A stretch of DNA of 64,000 nt, from assembly GCA_009599575.1 (NCBI GenBank), contig VWND01000041.1, positions 1 to 64,000 on the forward strand, given 5' to 3'. The position numbers and the translations under genes were made by a program. Shown one piece after another: positions 11,761 to 24,184 of this stretch. The number at the start of each line of letters is the position of its first letter. The first letter of the stretch is position 1. Origin of the DNA: Blumeriella jaapii. Taxonomy: Eukaryota; Ascomycota; Leotiomycetes; Helotiales; Drepanopezizaceae. The notes beneath the pieces are model-generated. The model was not told the DNA's origin. It saw nothing but the letters and a program-made list of their open reading frames with translations, and ran no database searches.

Positions 11761-12312
11761 TTAGAAAATTTTAAAACCGCTTTTAAAGCGATTTATTATC
11801 CGTATTATTATCGTTATTTTATTTTTATTTTTATCGCTATTTTTTTCAGATTTAAAAACAGCGGCAGGCTAAAAAAAATTAATATTAAACGAATTCGCAA
11901 AATATTCGATTTATTTTAATTAAAGCTTTTATAATAGCCGTAATCGAATTTTAAATTGCAATTACGATATTTTCGTAAAAATCCAGAATTAAATTTAATT
12001 AATCAAAATAAATCCGAGCAACAATTTCGAAACGTCGAAAAATACGTTTTATATTTGCGTTTTTAAATAAAAGGGCCGGCGCAGCCAAAGCTCTTAAAAC
12101 AGCAGCAGCCGTCAAACCGGCAAAAGCGAGCGCAGCAGCAGCAGCGGCAGCTCGAGCCGCGGCGCGATTCGTACGATTTTCGATTATTATAAAAGCCGAA
12201 GCGTTTTTTTTTTAAACGATTTATATAAGCGTCGTAAATAATAAAATTAATAAAAGTTTTAGCAAAAGCTTTGGCTTTCGCAGCAAAAAAAAAAAAAGCG
12301 GTAGCGGCGAAA
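11761..12312 (+). other. Family A extra 3' segment in A1 (Ala-rich, truncated)
   Basis: This stretch lies between the chromodomain and the place where the 3' LTR should be. The part at about 12070-12180 is GC-rich and codes for Ala-rich peptide on either strand. The same segment is present in A2, A3 and A4. Here it is cut off at a GTA repeat. See the A4 entry for the antisense reading frame. Confidence 0.6.
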
Positions 12313-13521
12313 GTAGTAGTAGTAGTAGTATTAATTAACGTCTAGCGGAATGCAGCCGAGAGGCTGCCATTCTAGGACTTTTCAGAGGGTACGGAAACGT
12401 GCTAAGCTAAAAAATTAAATATAAAATACGACTCCGAAAGCAATTCGTATTAATACAGCTAAAGCTGTTATCGATTACGTTTTTCGCCGCCTTTTGCGAT
12501 AGTCCGTTAATAAAATATATAAGCGTAAAGCTCAAAAAAAAGCTTAAAAAATATGCATACGGCACCGATCAAAGTATAATTTATCGGTTGCGTAGAAACG
12601 TATAATAATATAATTAATAGGCCGAAAAAAAAAAAGAAAAACAGTATTTAAAAATCCGAATTTAAAAACCAAAAAATAAAAACAGGCTTGCGCTTATTAA
12701 AGTAAAAAAGTATTCGTTATATAAATATATATAATAATATTCGCTTTGTTATAACGTCGCTTCGCGCGGCCGTACGCAGTTTAATTTATTCGAATTGAAT
12801 TCGATCAAAGCAAATAATATACGTATAACAAAATTGGTTATATTTGAAAAATTATAATAATAAAGCGTAAAAACGTTATAAAATCTTTTAGCTCGTAAAA
12901 CAGCTTTTTAAGAAATATCACGGCTTTTCGCTTAATTCGAAAAAAGCGTTTGATCGAATTTTCTTAAGCTAATTAAAAAAACGTTTGATCGCGCGGCGGC
13001 ATAATATTAAATATAATAGAATTTTAAGCTTTTTGCATTTGCAACGCAGTTCGGCGTCGGTATAATTATATTTAACGTAATATTACTCGTAGTTTTTATA
13101 AATAATTTTAATCGTTAAATAATAATAAAACAATCGTTTCGGCATATCGAGCTTCGGCAAAAATTTAATTGCGTAAGCCGAATTTTACCGTTTGTAATTT
13201 CGTAAAAGTTTTTTGCTAGCTATTTTTTATCAAAAGCTTCGATGCGAATTTCGCATTTTTTTAAAATCGAAGCGTATTTTATTTATAATTGGTTCGAACG
13301 CAAAGCTTTTATTTTAAAAGTTTTTTTTTGCATTCGCATTTGCTAATTTGTCGGCGGCTTCGTTGCTTTCGATACTTATATAACCCGATAATTATTTGAT
13401 TTTTACGTCGTATGTTTTTATTATTTTTTAATAGGCTAAAAAAGCTTATTAAAAAAAAATATTTCGCGTATTTTTCAAATTATTAAAATACTATCGATAT
13501 AAATTTATAATTTTTGCGTAC
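12313..13521 (-). mobile_element. LINE (non-LTR retrotransposon) 3' fragment
   Basis: Read on the minus strand, this is the 3' end of a LINE. RNase H comes first, then a Cys-rich C-terminus, about 450 bases of further altered coding sequence and 3' UTR, and a (TAC)n tail at 12317-12334 (GTA repeat on the plus strand) instead of poly-A. The tail abuts the Ala-rich segment of A1, so the LINE probably inserted there. The 5' part is cut by the start of C1 at 13522. The 3' UTR at about 12340-12410 is GC-richer and hardly mutated. Confidence 0.8.
12770..13521 (-). pseudogene. Degraded LINE ORF2 C-terminus (RNase H and Cys motif)
   Basis: The minus strand at about 13321-13420 reads SIESNEAADKLANANAK. 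This is the G..GNE.AD.LA.......K end of the RNase H domain found in fungal Tad-like LINEs. Further on, LPKLDMPKRLFYYYLTIK precedes YTDAELRCKCKKLK and LILCRRAIK at about 13005-13070, a C-x-C...C block typical of the C-terminus of such proteins. The reverse transcriptase part is absent. Stops are present, for example within the 13090-13110 region. Confidence 0.78.
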
Positions 13522-13788
13522 TGTAAAACGGTGATACTTTGTATTAATGGGATTTGATAGTTTTAGCTATAATCGATGTATAAACCCCTCCGAAACCCCC
13601 TGCCATTAACTATCTTCAACAAGTATAAAAGCAAAGCACCCTCTTAGATAATACCATAAGCACGCAATCTAATTCATACTTTCATTTATTTTTCTTTTCC
13701 TTTTTTCAGTCGTTTCTAAGAATTCCTTAGACTATTCTATCCACCGATATATAGCCGTATTAATCTGGTTTTTCTATTTACTTTTACA
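13522..13788 (+). repeat. 5' LTR of C1
   Basis: It runs from TGTAAAACGG to CTTTTACA, 267 bp, matching the LTRs at 26839, 30261, 41261 and 56782. A TATAAAAG box stands at 13624-13631. A run AATTCATAC...CTTTTCCTTTTTTCAG follows. Confidence 0.95.
13624..13631 (+). promoter_or_regulatory. Likely TATA box of LTR C
   Basis: TATAAAAG occurs about 100 bases into the LTR. It is kept in the C2 3' LTR at 41363-41370 and as TATAAGAG in the C2 5' LTR. Its position agrees with a U3 promoter. Confidence 0.5.
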
Positions 13789-14520
13789 TTTAATAACTTA
13801 CGCAAAAACTTGAACTTCGGTGTTTCGTTTTTATATATTCGCCGATGCATTTTTTAAATTCGCAATCAAAATCGATTTCGATATTTCGCTACTACGGTTT
13901 AAAAAACCTTTTATATAATATTATTCGCAGCTGTATTATATAAAAGACTTTTAATAGCTTTTTTTATTTTGCGCATAATTATTAAATTACAAAAATGTAA
14001 TATATTTTAAAAACGTCTGAAATTACGGTCAAGCAATCCTGAACCGTGCGAAATTCAAAGCTCGAAAATCGCTCTTTTATTTAAAAATAACAAATCGAAT
14101 ATTAATTCGTACGCTTCGACCGCTGCGTTCGGCCCTTCTGAATTAAATCTTTTTTAATCAAACGCTTAGCGAAAATTTAATTTTCTAATCTTGCGCTTTG
14201 TGATTATAGCAATTACAATTTGCGGCTTTTTATTAGAAATAATAAAAAAATAGCTATACGTGTATTAATCTAAGCTACGAAATATCGAAACCGTAAATTA
14301 TACAGCAATATTATATTAATTTAATTAATTTACCAAAAAAAAATTTTTTAGCATATTATTTAAATATCCAAACGCAATTTTATTTTATTCAACTTTTTTA
14401 AAAAACATAAAAATCTTTTTAATAGCTCCTTTATTAAAAACGATTCCTTTTATACTAAAAACTCTTAATTTGCAATTTTAAAAAACATTTATTTATTTAA
14501 TTTAAATTTTACCAACATTT
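13789..14520 (+). other. C1 leader between LTR and gag
   Basis: About 730 bases follow the LTR. In C2 the bases just after the LTR read TTTGGTAATTTACGC. TGGTA would pair with a tRNA 3' end, so this is the probable primer binding site; C1 has the altered TTTAATAACTTACGC. No clear protein frame is visible. A frame in phase with gag in C2 (30815-31057) may be the start of a longer gag, but this is uncertain. Confidence 0.4.
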
Positions 14521-16627
14521 TCGCTAATATTATAAACAACGACGCTTTTCGTTTTTTTATGCGAAACCGCATGCTCTTTCTTAGCTCCCTTGGTGCATTT
14601 TTATTTAATAGCGCCAACGTTACCGATTTTATCGAAAAATATAAAAAAACCTATAAGAATTTCGGAATTTTTAAAATTGAAATATTTGATAAACTTTTTC
14701 GCTATTATAACTTGACTATCAAAAATATTATTAAATCGATCAATAAATAAAAAGCTATTAAAGCTCGAAATTAACGTAAGCTAATTAAAATCTTAAAATC
14801 GAAATTCCGAAACTACGATCGCTAGCAGATTCGCGATACTATCGCTTTTTTTAAATAATTTCTTATAATAACTCGTCAAATCAAAAAACTCAAAGCTTAT
14901 TATCGTATTTATACGAAAGTTTTTAACGTTTTCGTTAACAAAAAAGTCTTAAGCGAAATTAAGCAAAAAAAATTGTTTTTACTTAGCTTTTCAATTAGCA
15001 TTCGCAATAAAACTATTAAATATTTTAAAATTAATAAATAAAACTTTAAAATCTTCGATTAATATTCTAAATTTATAAAATTCGTTTTTAAACAAAACCA
15101 AAGCGAACGTATTATTAAAGCCATAAACCAAAAGAAATCTCTTTTTTTCATTTACAAAAAAAACGTAAAAGCTTTAATGCAAAAATATGCCCAGCTATTA
15201 AAAATTACCGAAATCGCTAAAAAACAATCTGTTACTATATTATTTAATCGTTTTGCAAAGCTTACTAGCTTAAAAAAGCTTAATAAAAATATCGAAACTC
15301 TCGTATTAAAATTTACCGATATTAAAATTCAAAAATTGCAAAGAAAAATCGAAAGTTTTTTATAATAGCAAAAAAAACTTTTTTACGTTAACTCGAATAA
15401 TAAAAACGATTAAAATAGCTTTTATAACAATTACTTTTTTTAAAATATGCGAAGCGATCAGTTTCGCTAAGCCACCGTAAAAATAATAGCTGCCTAGTAA
15501 CAATCTCCCCGTGCTAGCGATTAAAATCAGCGAAATATTAATTACAATAACGATTATTAAAAAAAAAAAAAAACCAACGCGAAAACCAAAATCGCGGCTA
15601 TCAAAATAATAAAAATAATTATTAAAACAAACCCCGTGATTTTAAATGCGAATTTTATAATAATAAAAAAATTTATTACGAAAAACTTTAGATTCGCTTA
15701 AAATGCAAAACGTTTAATTTTTGTATAAATAATAAAATCTGTTATATTAACAAATATAAAGTAATTTGTTTCGGACCGGTAAAAACAGAAATAAACCTTT
15801 TTAATAAAATTAAAAATCAAAGCTAATTAAATACTATTCGCTTAAAAGTAAAAAATACGAAATAAAACGACTGCTTAAAAAACAGAAAAAATACGAAAAC
15901 GATTTTTATTAAATAAAAAAAAAATTTCCGAAAGCGTATTAATTAAAAAAAAAACTTTTATTTTAAATATAAATAAAATTCAAATATATAAATAAAAAAC
16001 AAATATATATATTACTAATGCAATTATCGCATTTGTAAATATTATAATTGCATAATTAAATCAGCGAATCATAAAAAATCAAAATACTTTTATTTTATTC
16101 GCCAAACCGATTAATATAAAAAAAAGCGTTAGAATCGAAAAGAAAAAAGATTTCAAAATTCGAAAAAAAACCGATAAAATTATTAAAAAAACGCTTATAA
16201 TAAAAGAAAATAACGACGATATAAAAAATATCGATACGAACACTCCGATTTAAATCATTCAGAAAATACCAGCTTTTAAACGCTTATTATTAATGCGAAG
16301 CGAAAAATAAATCGACAAATACATCAGCCCCGAAGCCGTCGATAAAGCTATTAAAAAAATTATAAAACAAAAAATTAAATCAAAATTCAGCGATTTATTT
16401 AATATAAAAAAATAATTCGACAAAATTATTAATAAACAAATTCTTATATAAAAAAAAAACGAAAAAGTTAAAATGATCCAAAAAAAAACGATTTTGAATT
16501 AAAAAAAATCAAAAAGAAATTTACAATACCGCGGTTAATTTAGCCGATAAAAAAAAATTCTCGGAAAAAATCAGCTTTTTAATTTTTATTATAAAAACTT
16601 AAAAGTTAAAACGACGAAACTGTTTTT
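14521..16627 (+). pseudogene. Degraded gag and protease start of C1
   Basis: The codons from 14559 read GAFLFNSANVTDFIEKYKKT, the same gag start as C2. One phase is kept through about 15600 apart from RIP stops, including the region QKKLFYVNSNNKND near 15370. There C2 has lost one T and shifted frame, so C1 preserves the ancestral phase. A Cys-rich nucleocapsid-like stretch is at about 15640-15800. The protease region starts near 16320 and is cut by A3 at 16627, just before its active site. Confidence 0.8.
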
Positions 16628-16719
16628 TGTCAGGAACCAATATCACGTGTATAAGTCAGGTGATCCGCCAAGACCCTCTGCCTTTTACCAATCCTCAAAT
16701 AATACTTTCTGCGGATAGG
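16628..16719 (+). repeat. 5' LTR of A3, first piece
   Basis: The first 92 bases of the family A LTR (TGTCAGGAACCAATATCACG onward) are nearly free of RIP changes. The last five bases, ATAGG, are the target duplication of A2. The LTR continues at 24185. Confidence 0.93.
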
Positions 16720-17133
16720 TGTAAGGATTGAAAGGCAGGGAAACACTAATTCAGATAATAAAGCTCAAATAAGATTGGGTTGATAGTCAGACTGATTTCT
16801 ATCTTTTACATTTCTAGTAAAAAGCGTGTATAAATACAAAAAAAAGGATGGAGCCTTCGAAAAAAGTATTTCCCAGAAAATCAAGCGAATTCTATTTAAT
16901 ATGCTTTTCCAGCTTTTATTCCGATTTTTTTTCAATTTTTTTTAATATAATTCTAATAACTGGTTTTTTAGCAATTATTTTTATAAAATGTTTTATTTAA
17001 ATATTATTTTCAGCTTTTATAATATTATCCGGCCTTTACGGCTTATCCGCAGAAAGTATTATTCGAAGATTGGTAAAAAGCAAAAGGTTTTAGCGGATTA
17101 TTTGATATATATACGTAATATTAATTTTTGATA
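16720..17133 (-). repeat. 3' LTR of A2
   Basis: 414 bp, from TGTAAGGATTG to TTTTTGATA on the plus strand. The first 130 or so bases are almost unmutated, while the remainder shows many G-to-A and C-to-T changes against the A4 LTR. Confidence 0.93.
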
Positions 17134-17390
17134 TTTTTTTTTTTTTAGGCTTTTGGTTTTTAAAAGCGATTGATTTTTTTATGCATATATTTTCGTATAT
17201 AGCGTGCGTTACGTTTTCGAAATAACGTACGGTTTTTTTCGCTTTTAATCGTAAATTATAACTGTTTTTTTCGCTTTCGGTTATAAATTATGGCTGTTCT
17301 GCTGTTTTATTTTTTTTTTGTTTTCGGTAGCGTTCGCATTTTCGTTTGAAAAAGCCTTTTTTTTTTAAAATAGCCGCTATTTTTCTGTTT

Positions 17391-17425
<35 letters not shown>

Positions 17426-18200
17426 CGTCAGCTTTTTTTTATTTTAATTAACTGCTTTTCGCCGCGTTCGCCGCGAACTTTTAAAATGTTTTTGATTTTT
17501 ATCTGCTTTCGGTATATACGCCTGATTTTACGCGAAGGCATTATAGCGGCCTTTTTACTTTTTTGCGTTTTCGAGCTTTTTAACGTAAAATGCAACCGCT
17601 GCAAAGCTTCGTATATTTAATGCTTTTTTGTAAATTTTTTAGATTTTTATTTAAATTCGCTTTTAATTAGCTATAAATTTCTGTCGTACGCGCTACCGAA
17701 ACGCAAATTTTTTTTTCGGGCCTTAACGATTTTATAAATCGTTTCGATATTGCCACCGCCGCTGCCGCTTTTTTTTTTTTTTTGCTGCCGAAGCCAAAGC
17801 TTTTGCTAAAATTTTTATCGATTTTATTATTTACGACGCTTATATAAATCGTTTAAAAAAAAATAACGCTTCGGTTTTTATAATAATCGAAAATCGTACG
17901 AATCGCGCCGCGGCGCGGACTGCCGCTGTTGCTGCTGCTGCGCCCGCTTCTGCCGGTTTAGCGGCTGCTGCTGTTTTAAAAGCTTTGGCTGCGGCGGCCC
18001 TTTCTTTTAACGACGCTAATATAAAACGTATTTTCCGACGTTTCGAAAACGTCGCTCGGATTTATTTTAATTAATTAAATTAAATTCTGGATTTTTACGA
18101 AAATATCGTAATTGTAATTCAAAATTCGATTACGGCTATTATAAAAACTTTAACTAAAAAAAATCGAATATTCTGCGAATTCGTTTAATACTAATTCTTT
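17134..18200 (-). other. Extra 3' segment of A2 (Ala-rich/Lys-rich, both strands partly open)
   Basis: The segment lies between the chromodomain and the 3' LTR. It contains a poly-T tract at 17393-17425 and a GC-rich Ala-coding core near 17880-18000. The plus strand, antisense to pol, is open from about 17785 to 18075 in the same sense as the A4 antisense frame. The poly-T run at 17769-17783 is 15 long and breaks phase with the upstream part. No known domain is recognised. Confidence 0.5.
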
Positions 18201-20330
18201 TTAATTTGCCGTTGCTTTTAAATTTGAAAAAAATAATAATAAAAATAAAAATAAAAATAACGATAATAATACGAATAATAAATCGTTTTAGCGGCGGTTT
18301 TAAGATTTTCTAAATGTTTTTGTTTTTTTTTTTGTTTTTACGGCGCGCATTCGTTATTGCTTCGTTATTATTATTTATCGTATTTTTTAAGTATTTTTTT
18401 ATAATTTTTTTTACGTTCGTAAAATGGTTTTTTGGCTTTTACGAATTTTCGCTTAATAAATAACTTTTTTATCGTATTAAATAATATCGGCTTTTTTTTG
18501 TATTTTTGAAAATTTGTATTAATTTAATCTTGTATTTTTCGGGTTTTTAAAGTTTTATTATATTATTTTTCGGCTCGGTATCGTTTCGATTTTGCTAAAG
18601 TTTTAATAAAAAAACGTAAAAAATATCGTAAATACGATATTAAAAAAAAAGTTCGAATTGGTAAGCTTGGCCGTATTCGTATATAATTCGCTTGATTTTG
18701 AAAAGTTTTAAATATTTATTTAAAAGCTTTCGAAAAAATCGCAAATGTCGAAGGTTTTTAATCGATAATAGTATTTTATCGCTTATTTAAAATTTAATTT
18801 TTTTGTATTTAACGTCGTAAAATCTTTTATAAAAAGTCGCAGCTGTCGAAGGTTTTTAATCGATAATAATATTTTATCGCTTATTTAAAATCTGGTTTTT
18901 TTATGTTTAGCGTCGTAAAATCTTTTATAATTCGCGTTAGTCTTTTTTAGCTTTTTATTAAATACTTTTTTTTTTTTGCAATATTTTAATTCGTTTTTTC
19001 GCTAACGATACTTTTTTTTTTACGACGTCGCTTTCGACGTTGCTGCTAAGTTTTAAATAAAAGCCGTATAATATGCGAAAAAAAATAAAATTCGTAAAAG
19101 CGTATATCGAATTGTTATACGTAAACTCGGTTAAAGCAAATTTCGTAGCTTAATCGTTTTGTCGATAATCGCAGTACGTGCGAAAATAAAATTTTAAAAT
19201 TTGATTTTAACGTTTCGTTTGGCTATCGGTCTGAAAATAAAAAACGATGCTTAATCGACGTCGTATTTGTAAATAAAATATTATTAAAAATTAAAATTTA
19301 TTAGTAAAAACTGACTTTTTGTTTGTAATAATCTTTTTAAAACAGCCAAAATTTTTATAAATATATTATATAAATATTTCAGCTAAATCTGAAATTAAAA
19401 TCGTTTTTTATATCGATATATATTTCGACAGCTTTATATATCGGTTTATTATAACGAATATCGAATCGTAAATACGATTTCGTTTTTTATTAAAAAATAA
19501 ATTCGTAATAAAATCTATAATTATTTTTTTTTTAAATTTCGTAAAAATCGAAAAAAAAGCTAATTCGCTATAAAATCGATGCTTTTTAAATTTGCTTTTT
19601 TAGCATTTTTTATATATATTAACGTAACGTTTTACGTCGTTTCGTAAACCAGGCCAGAAATACTTTCTTTTAATTAATTTTAACGTTCGCCGAAAGTTTT
19701 AATAACCGGCGGTCGGATCGTCGTAATTAATTTTTAATATTTCGTTTTTAATAACGCTTTTATTCGAAATATACGCACGTTTTTTATAACGTAATAATTT
19801 ATTTTGATTTATACGTTAATATTTTTCGGATCCGGTTCGATTGTTTTGCGAAACCGATTCGTACGTTTTTTATAATATAAAAAAATCAGATTTTTGCAAT
19901 TTAAAAATAATTTTATAAATCGATTTTGCTAGCTCGTTATTAACCGTTTCGGATTATAATAATACAGCGGTTACGCTTCGTAATATATATTATTTGCAAT
20001 TAGTAATATTAGTAAAAAATAATTCGGCGAAAAAGCTTTTTATTTGGCTTTTTTCCGCTTGCTTTTTACTTTTTAATTCCGTTAACAAAAGCTTCGAATA
20101 TTTATCGGCGCGAAATAATTTATGCTCCGATTTTAAACGTGTTTTTATTGCGAAAAACATTTTGAAATTTTTTAAATAAACTAATTTTAGCTTACGATGC
20201 AGCGTAAACAGCTGTTCGTTATTTTTTTTTAAATTTTTTTTTAAATCTGACCGGCGAAAAAAACTATCCGCCGAATTAAAAACTTTTATTTTATATTCGA
20301 TTGCAAAATCGTATTTAATTAATTCGTCGG
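18201..20330 (-). pseudogene. Degraded integrase and chromodomain of A2
   Basis: The integrase and its linker run from about 20210 down to 18960. The zinc-binding start is near 19720 (rev. comp. of GACCGCCGG... region), and the core follows with mutated catalytic positions. The chromodomain is at about 18545-18375 and has the same layout as in A3 and A4. The open plus-strand frame at 19994-20179 is a shadow of the linker. Confidence 0.8.
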
Positions 20331-21560
20331 CCTATTTCGCTTAGCGTCCGTTTAAACGTTTTTTCGTAAAAAAGTATTTTAAATTATAATAATTTATACG
20401 CATAATAATAACGTCGGAAGCGTTACGTAAATATTAGTTTTATTATTTAAAAGCGTAAATTATAGCTATTAGCTTAGCGTCGTAAATTTCGTATTTTTGT
20501 TTTATAAAAAAAAGCTTTTTCGAAAAATACGCGATAAAATGCCAACGTGTTTTCGCATTTGTTTCGAATAATTAAAATAATATTCCGCTTATAGCGAATT
20601 TCGAAGCGTTTGTTTCGATTTAAATTTTTAATCGAAAATCGAAATAACGTAGAATCGGTGCTTAGCAAAACTTTTTTTTTAAAAGTAAAAAAGCGATTTT
20701 CGCTTCGAATAAAAAAGGAAAAAGGTCCGATATTTTTTTTCGTTGCATTTTTTTAAAAAATCTGTAATAAATCGGCAAAGCTTAGCGTAGTTTTTAATAA
20801 AACGTTTATAAAAATTAATAAAACCTAAAAATATTTAAATATTTCGCCACGTAATAAAAAAAGGCCATTTCCGAATATTATTTATTTTTTTTAAATTTAT
20901 TTTAATTTTCGTAAAAATAACGACGAAACCTAGAAATTTAATCGTATTCGTATCGAAAGCATATTTTTTCAGATTTTCGTAAAGTTTATTAATACGAAGT
21001 TTTTCGAAAACTTTTTTTATTACGTTCGTATAATCGTCGGAGTTTTCGAAAAATATTAAAATATCGTCGAAATAAATTATATACGTAATATTTATTAAAC
21101 CGACTAAAATTTAATTAATATACGCTTGGAAAATTGCTAGTGCGTTCGAAAAGCCGAAAAGTAATACGCAGTATTCGAAATATTCGTAACGAATACGAAA
21201 CGCAGTTTTTTATTTATTTTTCTTTTTTATTCGAAAGCGATAGTACGCCCAAATAAAATTTAGCTTAATAAATATTTTAGCTTTTTTTAAACGATTTAAA
21301 ATTTCGCTTATAAAAGATAAAAAAATTCGATTTTTAATCGTAACTGCGTTTAGACTTTTATAATCGACGTATAATCGTAAACTTTCGTTTTTTTTCGGTA
21401 TAAATATTACCGGTGCGCCGGTAAGGCTAATAGATTTTTTTATTTAGTTTTTTTTTAAGTTCGAATCGAAATATTCGCGTAATTCGGTAAATTCAGATTC
21501 CGATACAAAATAAATTAGTTTTTAAAAAAAGTCTTTTTTTTCCGCGAAATTTATTCGATG
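20331..21560 (-). pseudogene. Degraded reverse transcriptase and RNase H of A2
   Basis: On the minus strand the catalytic block FDDI is intact (rev. comp. of ATATCGTCGAAATA at 21066-21079). RT blocks 1-3 lie at about 21460-21290 ([12 protein letters not shown]). RNase H is at about 20650-20430. Stops from TGG/CAG/CAA codons interrupt every long frame. The open frame 20474-20668 is in a shadow phase of RNase H. Confidence 0.85.
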
Positions 21561-21979
21561 CTTTATAAAATAATGAAAAACTAGAATAACCGCGGCGATA
21601 TCGTTAAATACGTCGGCGTAGTCGTCGTATTTAAAAAATAATTAATATTATTTTTTAATAGCTTTTTTCAAAACGATACAAAACGCTTGCTTTTTTTTGA
21701 ATTTCTTTTTGAAACGTTTAATTATAACGAAATTAAATTATAAGCGTTCGATTAAATATCGCTACGATTTAGCTCGAAAGTTTATAACGGAATCGATATT
21801 TCGCAATCAAAAAAATCCTAAAATAAATAAAACTTTTAAAATATTTATATCGCAAACTACGAAATCGCTTTGTATTTTTTTAATTGTTTTATAATTATTA
21901 ATAGCGCGAATAAATTGCGTATGCGTATCGTAAATTATGTTTTTTTTTTCAATCGTAAATAAATTAATACGTTTTTAAA

Positions 21980-23600
21980 TTGGTTTTTATTTATATTTAA
22001 CCGATAATTTTTAAATTACGCAGTTTTTCTTCGCGCCGCAGTCGATAAAAGCTCGTTTCGTACGAATTTCGCTTTTGGCTTTTTTTATTTCGATTAAAAT
22101 TATTATTTTTTGCTTTTTTTTTTCGCTCGATTTTATTAGCAGCAACGAAATTAAAATCGAGCGAAAGCTTTTCCCGAATCTTTAAATTTATTAGCTTCGA
22201 AGCAATTTAAAGCTATATATTTTTTTTGTTGCATTTATAATATTCGATTTTTAAATAATTTATTATACGATGCTTTGTTTTTTAGTAGCGATTGCATTTC
22301 GAAAAATAAAAAAAATCGTTAGAAATTCTAGAATTCTAAAATTTTTTATTAAAATTATCGTTTTCTCGCTTTCGTTTTTCTTTTTATAACGTATTTTCGA
22401 ATTAAAAACGATATGTATCTGTTTTAATTTTTAAGTTTTAATCGTAAATATAAGTTTTTTTTTTTTTTTTTTTTGCGTTCGTTTCGTTATTTATTATTTT
22501 TCGTTTCGTCGCTAATAATTTTATTAGCATTTTCGGTACGACGAACGATTAATATTAATTTTTCGTACGAGCTTGTAATTGCAATATTATTTCGTTTAAT
22601 AATTTCTTTTCGAAAAATAAATCGGAGTTTTGCGAAAATCATTTTTTTTTTAATCGTATCGTTTATTATTTACAACTGCTATTCGAAATTATTTAAATAA
22701 GCAACGAAATCGTTAATTGATTTATGCTTTTTTTATTTCGCTTTATCGTATAAATTCGAAGCCGCGATTTCTCGATTTTCCGTATTTATTAAAAAGTTTA
22801 ATATATATTTTTTGAAATCGTTTTATATAATTCGAATATTCGTAAAACGTCGTTCGTATCCGATTTATCTTTTTTTTATTTTATCGTCGAAAGCTAAAAT
22901 ATAAGCGTTAATTTTCTTTTGATTATTATAAAATATTATTTTTTTATTTTAGCGAAAGTTTCGTTTTGTACGCCGAATAAAAAATTAAGCTTTTTTAATA
23001 TTTTTTCTTCGATATATTAAAAAGTTTTTTATTTTTAATGCTTTTCGGCTCGAATTCGCTATGTTTTTTACAAAAAATATAATATGCTTAAAAAAAATGC
23101 TAAATCGCTTTTAATAAATATTATTATCGTAATGCTCCGAAAATATTTTATAATAATCGCCGGCTTAAATTATTTTCTGTCTTTTTTTAATTAGGGCGGT
23201 ATTAATAAGTATAAAAACCTTTTTTTTGATATTTTCGAAAGCGTTAAGTTTTTATTAAAATTATTTAATTTTTTTTCGGAATTCGTTTCGGCGTTTTTTG
23301 GCTTTTTCGAATCTTTTGATTATTTCGTAAACTTTTTTTTTAGTTTTTTTCTGTTTTATTTTAATTCGTATTTTTTTTATATTTTTACGTTCGTCGTTTT
23401 TTTTTTTTTTGGCGCGGATTCGTTTATTAACTAAATAAATTAAAGTTTCGGTGAAAAGTCTTTTCGAATCGCTTTAAGCGTAGCTTTTTTTAATAATTTT
23501 TTAAATAAAAAAAATTAGAAAATCGTCGCGTTTTAGTAATAAAGTATTTTCGACCTTTAATAAAGCTGATTACGTTAAAAAAAACGATAATACGAAGTTT
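21980..23600 (-). pseudogene. Degraded gag and protease of A2
   Basis: The protease active site is at about 22045-22030 on the minus strand (rev. comp. of GCGCCGCAGTCGAT, giving IDCGA). Gag runs upstream from about 22170 to 23600. The plus-strand frame 22473-22700 is the antisense shadow of the capsid end. The N-terminal part contains a Lys/Glu-rich, probably coiled-coil stretch near 23340-23430, better kept in A4. Confidence 0.78.
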
Positions 23601-23765
23601 TCCTAAACAGCCGAAAACGCTGGGTTTTTTTTAAATAACTGGAAATGCTTGTTCGCTGCGAATGCGAAAAATTATAATATCGATAATAACGATATAAATA
23701 TAATAATATAATAAAAAGTTGTTTTAATAATATCGAATTGCCGTTCCGGTAAATAAAAAAATCAA

Positions 23766-24179
23766 AATAAAAATTAAAAAGCAGAAAAACATTAGTTTAA
23801 ATAATAAAACTCAAATAAAATTAAATTAATAATCAAACTGATTTTTACTTTTTATATTTTTAATAAAAAGCGTGTATAAATACAAAAAGAAAAATAAAGC
23901 CTTCGAAAAAAGTATTTTCCAAAAAACCAGGCGAACTTTATTTAGTATGTTTTTTCAGCCCCCATTCCGACTTTTTTTAAATTCTTTTTAATATAATCTT
24001 AATAACTGGTTTCTTAGCAATTATTTCCATAAAGTGTTTTATTTAAATATTATTTTCAGCTTTTATAGTATTATCCGGCCCCTACGGCTTATCCGCAGAA
24101 AGTATTATTCGAAAGTTGGTAAAAAGCAAAAGGTTTTGGCGGATTATCTGAGTTATATACGTGATATTGGTTCCTGATA
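23766..24179 (-). repeat. 5' LTR of A2
   Basis: 414 bp. The gag-proximal end at 23766 is strongly RIP-altered (ATAAAAATT... for TGTAAGGATTG). The outer end, up to GGTTCCTGATA at 24179, is less altered. It is followed by the duplication ATAGG. Confidence 0.92.
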
Positions 24180-24184
24180 ATAGG

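Larger units (their letters stand above)
9145..12312 (+). mobile_element. Family A copy A1, right segment
   Basis: The sequence resumes the A1 reverse transcriptase exactly where it was cut at 2135 (TATAAACGCGGTAAAAAAG; the same run is uncut in A3 near 27510). It contains the rest of reverse transcriptase, RNase H, integrase, chromodomain and part of the extra 3' segment. It stops at about 12312, before its 3' LTR, at a GTA repeat where a LINE begins. The 3' LTR is not seen in the window. Confidence 0.9.
13522..16627 (+). mobile_element. Family C retrotransposon C1, left segment
   Basis: It begins with a family C LTR and continues through the leader, gag and start of protease. At 16627 it is cut by A3, and it resumes at 50353. 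The flanks of A3 read TTTTT (16623-16627) and CTTTT (50353-50357), a 5-bp duplication with one RIP change. The 4 bases before the LTR are GTAC. The matching duplication would lie beyond the window. The copy is much more mutated than C2. Confidence 0.92.
16720..24179 (-). mobile_element. Family A retrotransposon A2, complete, inverted, in the A3 5' LTR
   Basis: On the plus strand it runs from TGTAAGGATTG to GGTTCCTGATA, the reverse complement of a family A element. It is flanked by ATAGG at 16715-16719 and 24180-24184. Length is 7460 bp with two 414-bp LTRs. Coding runs on the minus strand: gag near 23600 down to the chromodomain near 18400, then the extra segment, then the 3' LTR. It is heavily mutated inside, less so at its two outer edges. 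Confidence 0.94.
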
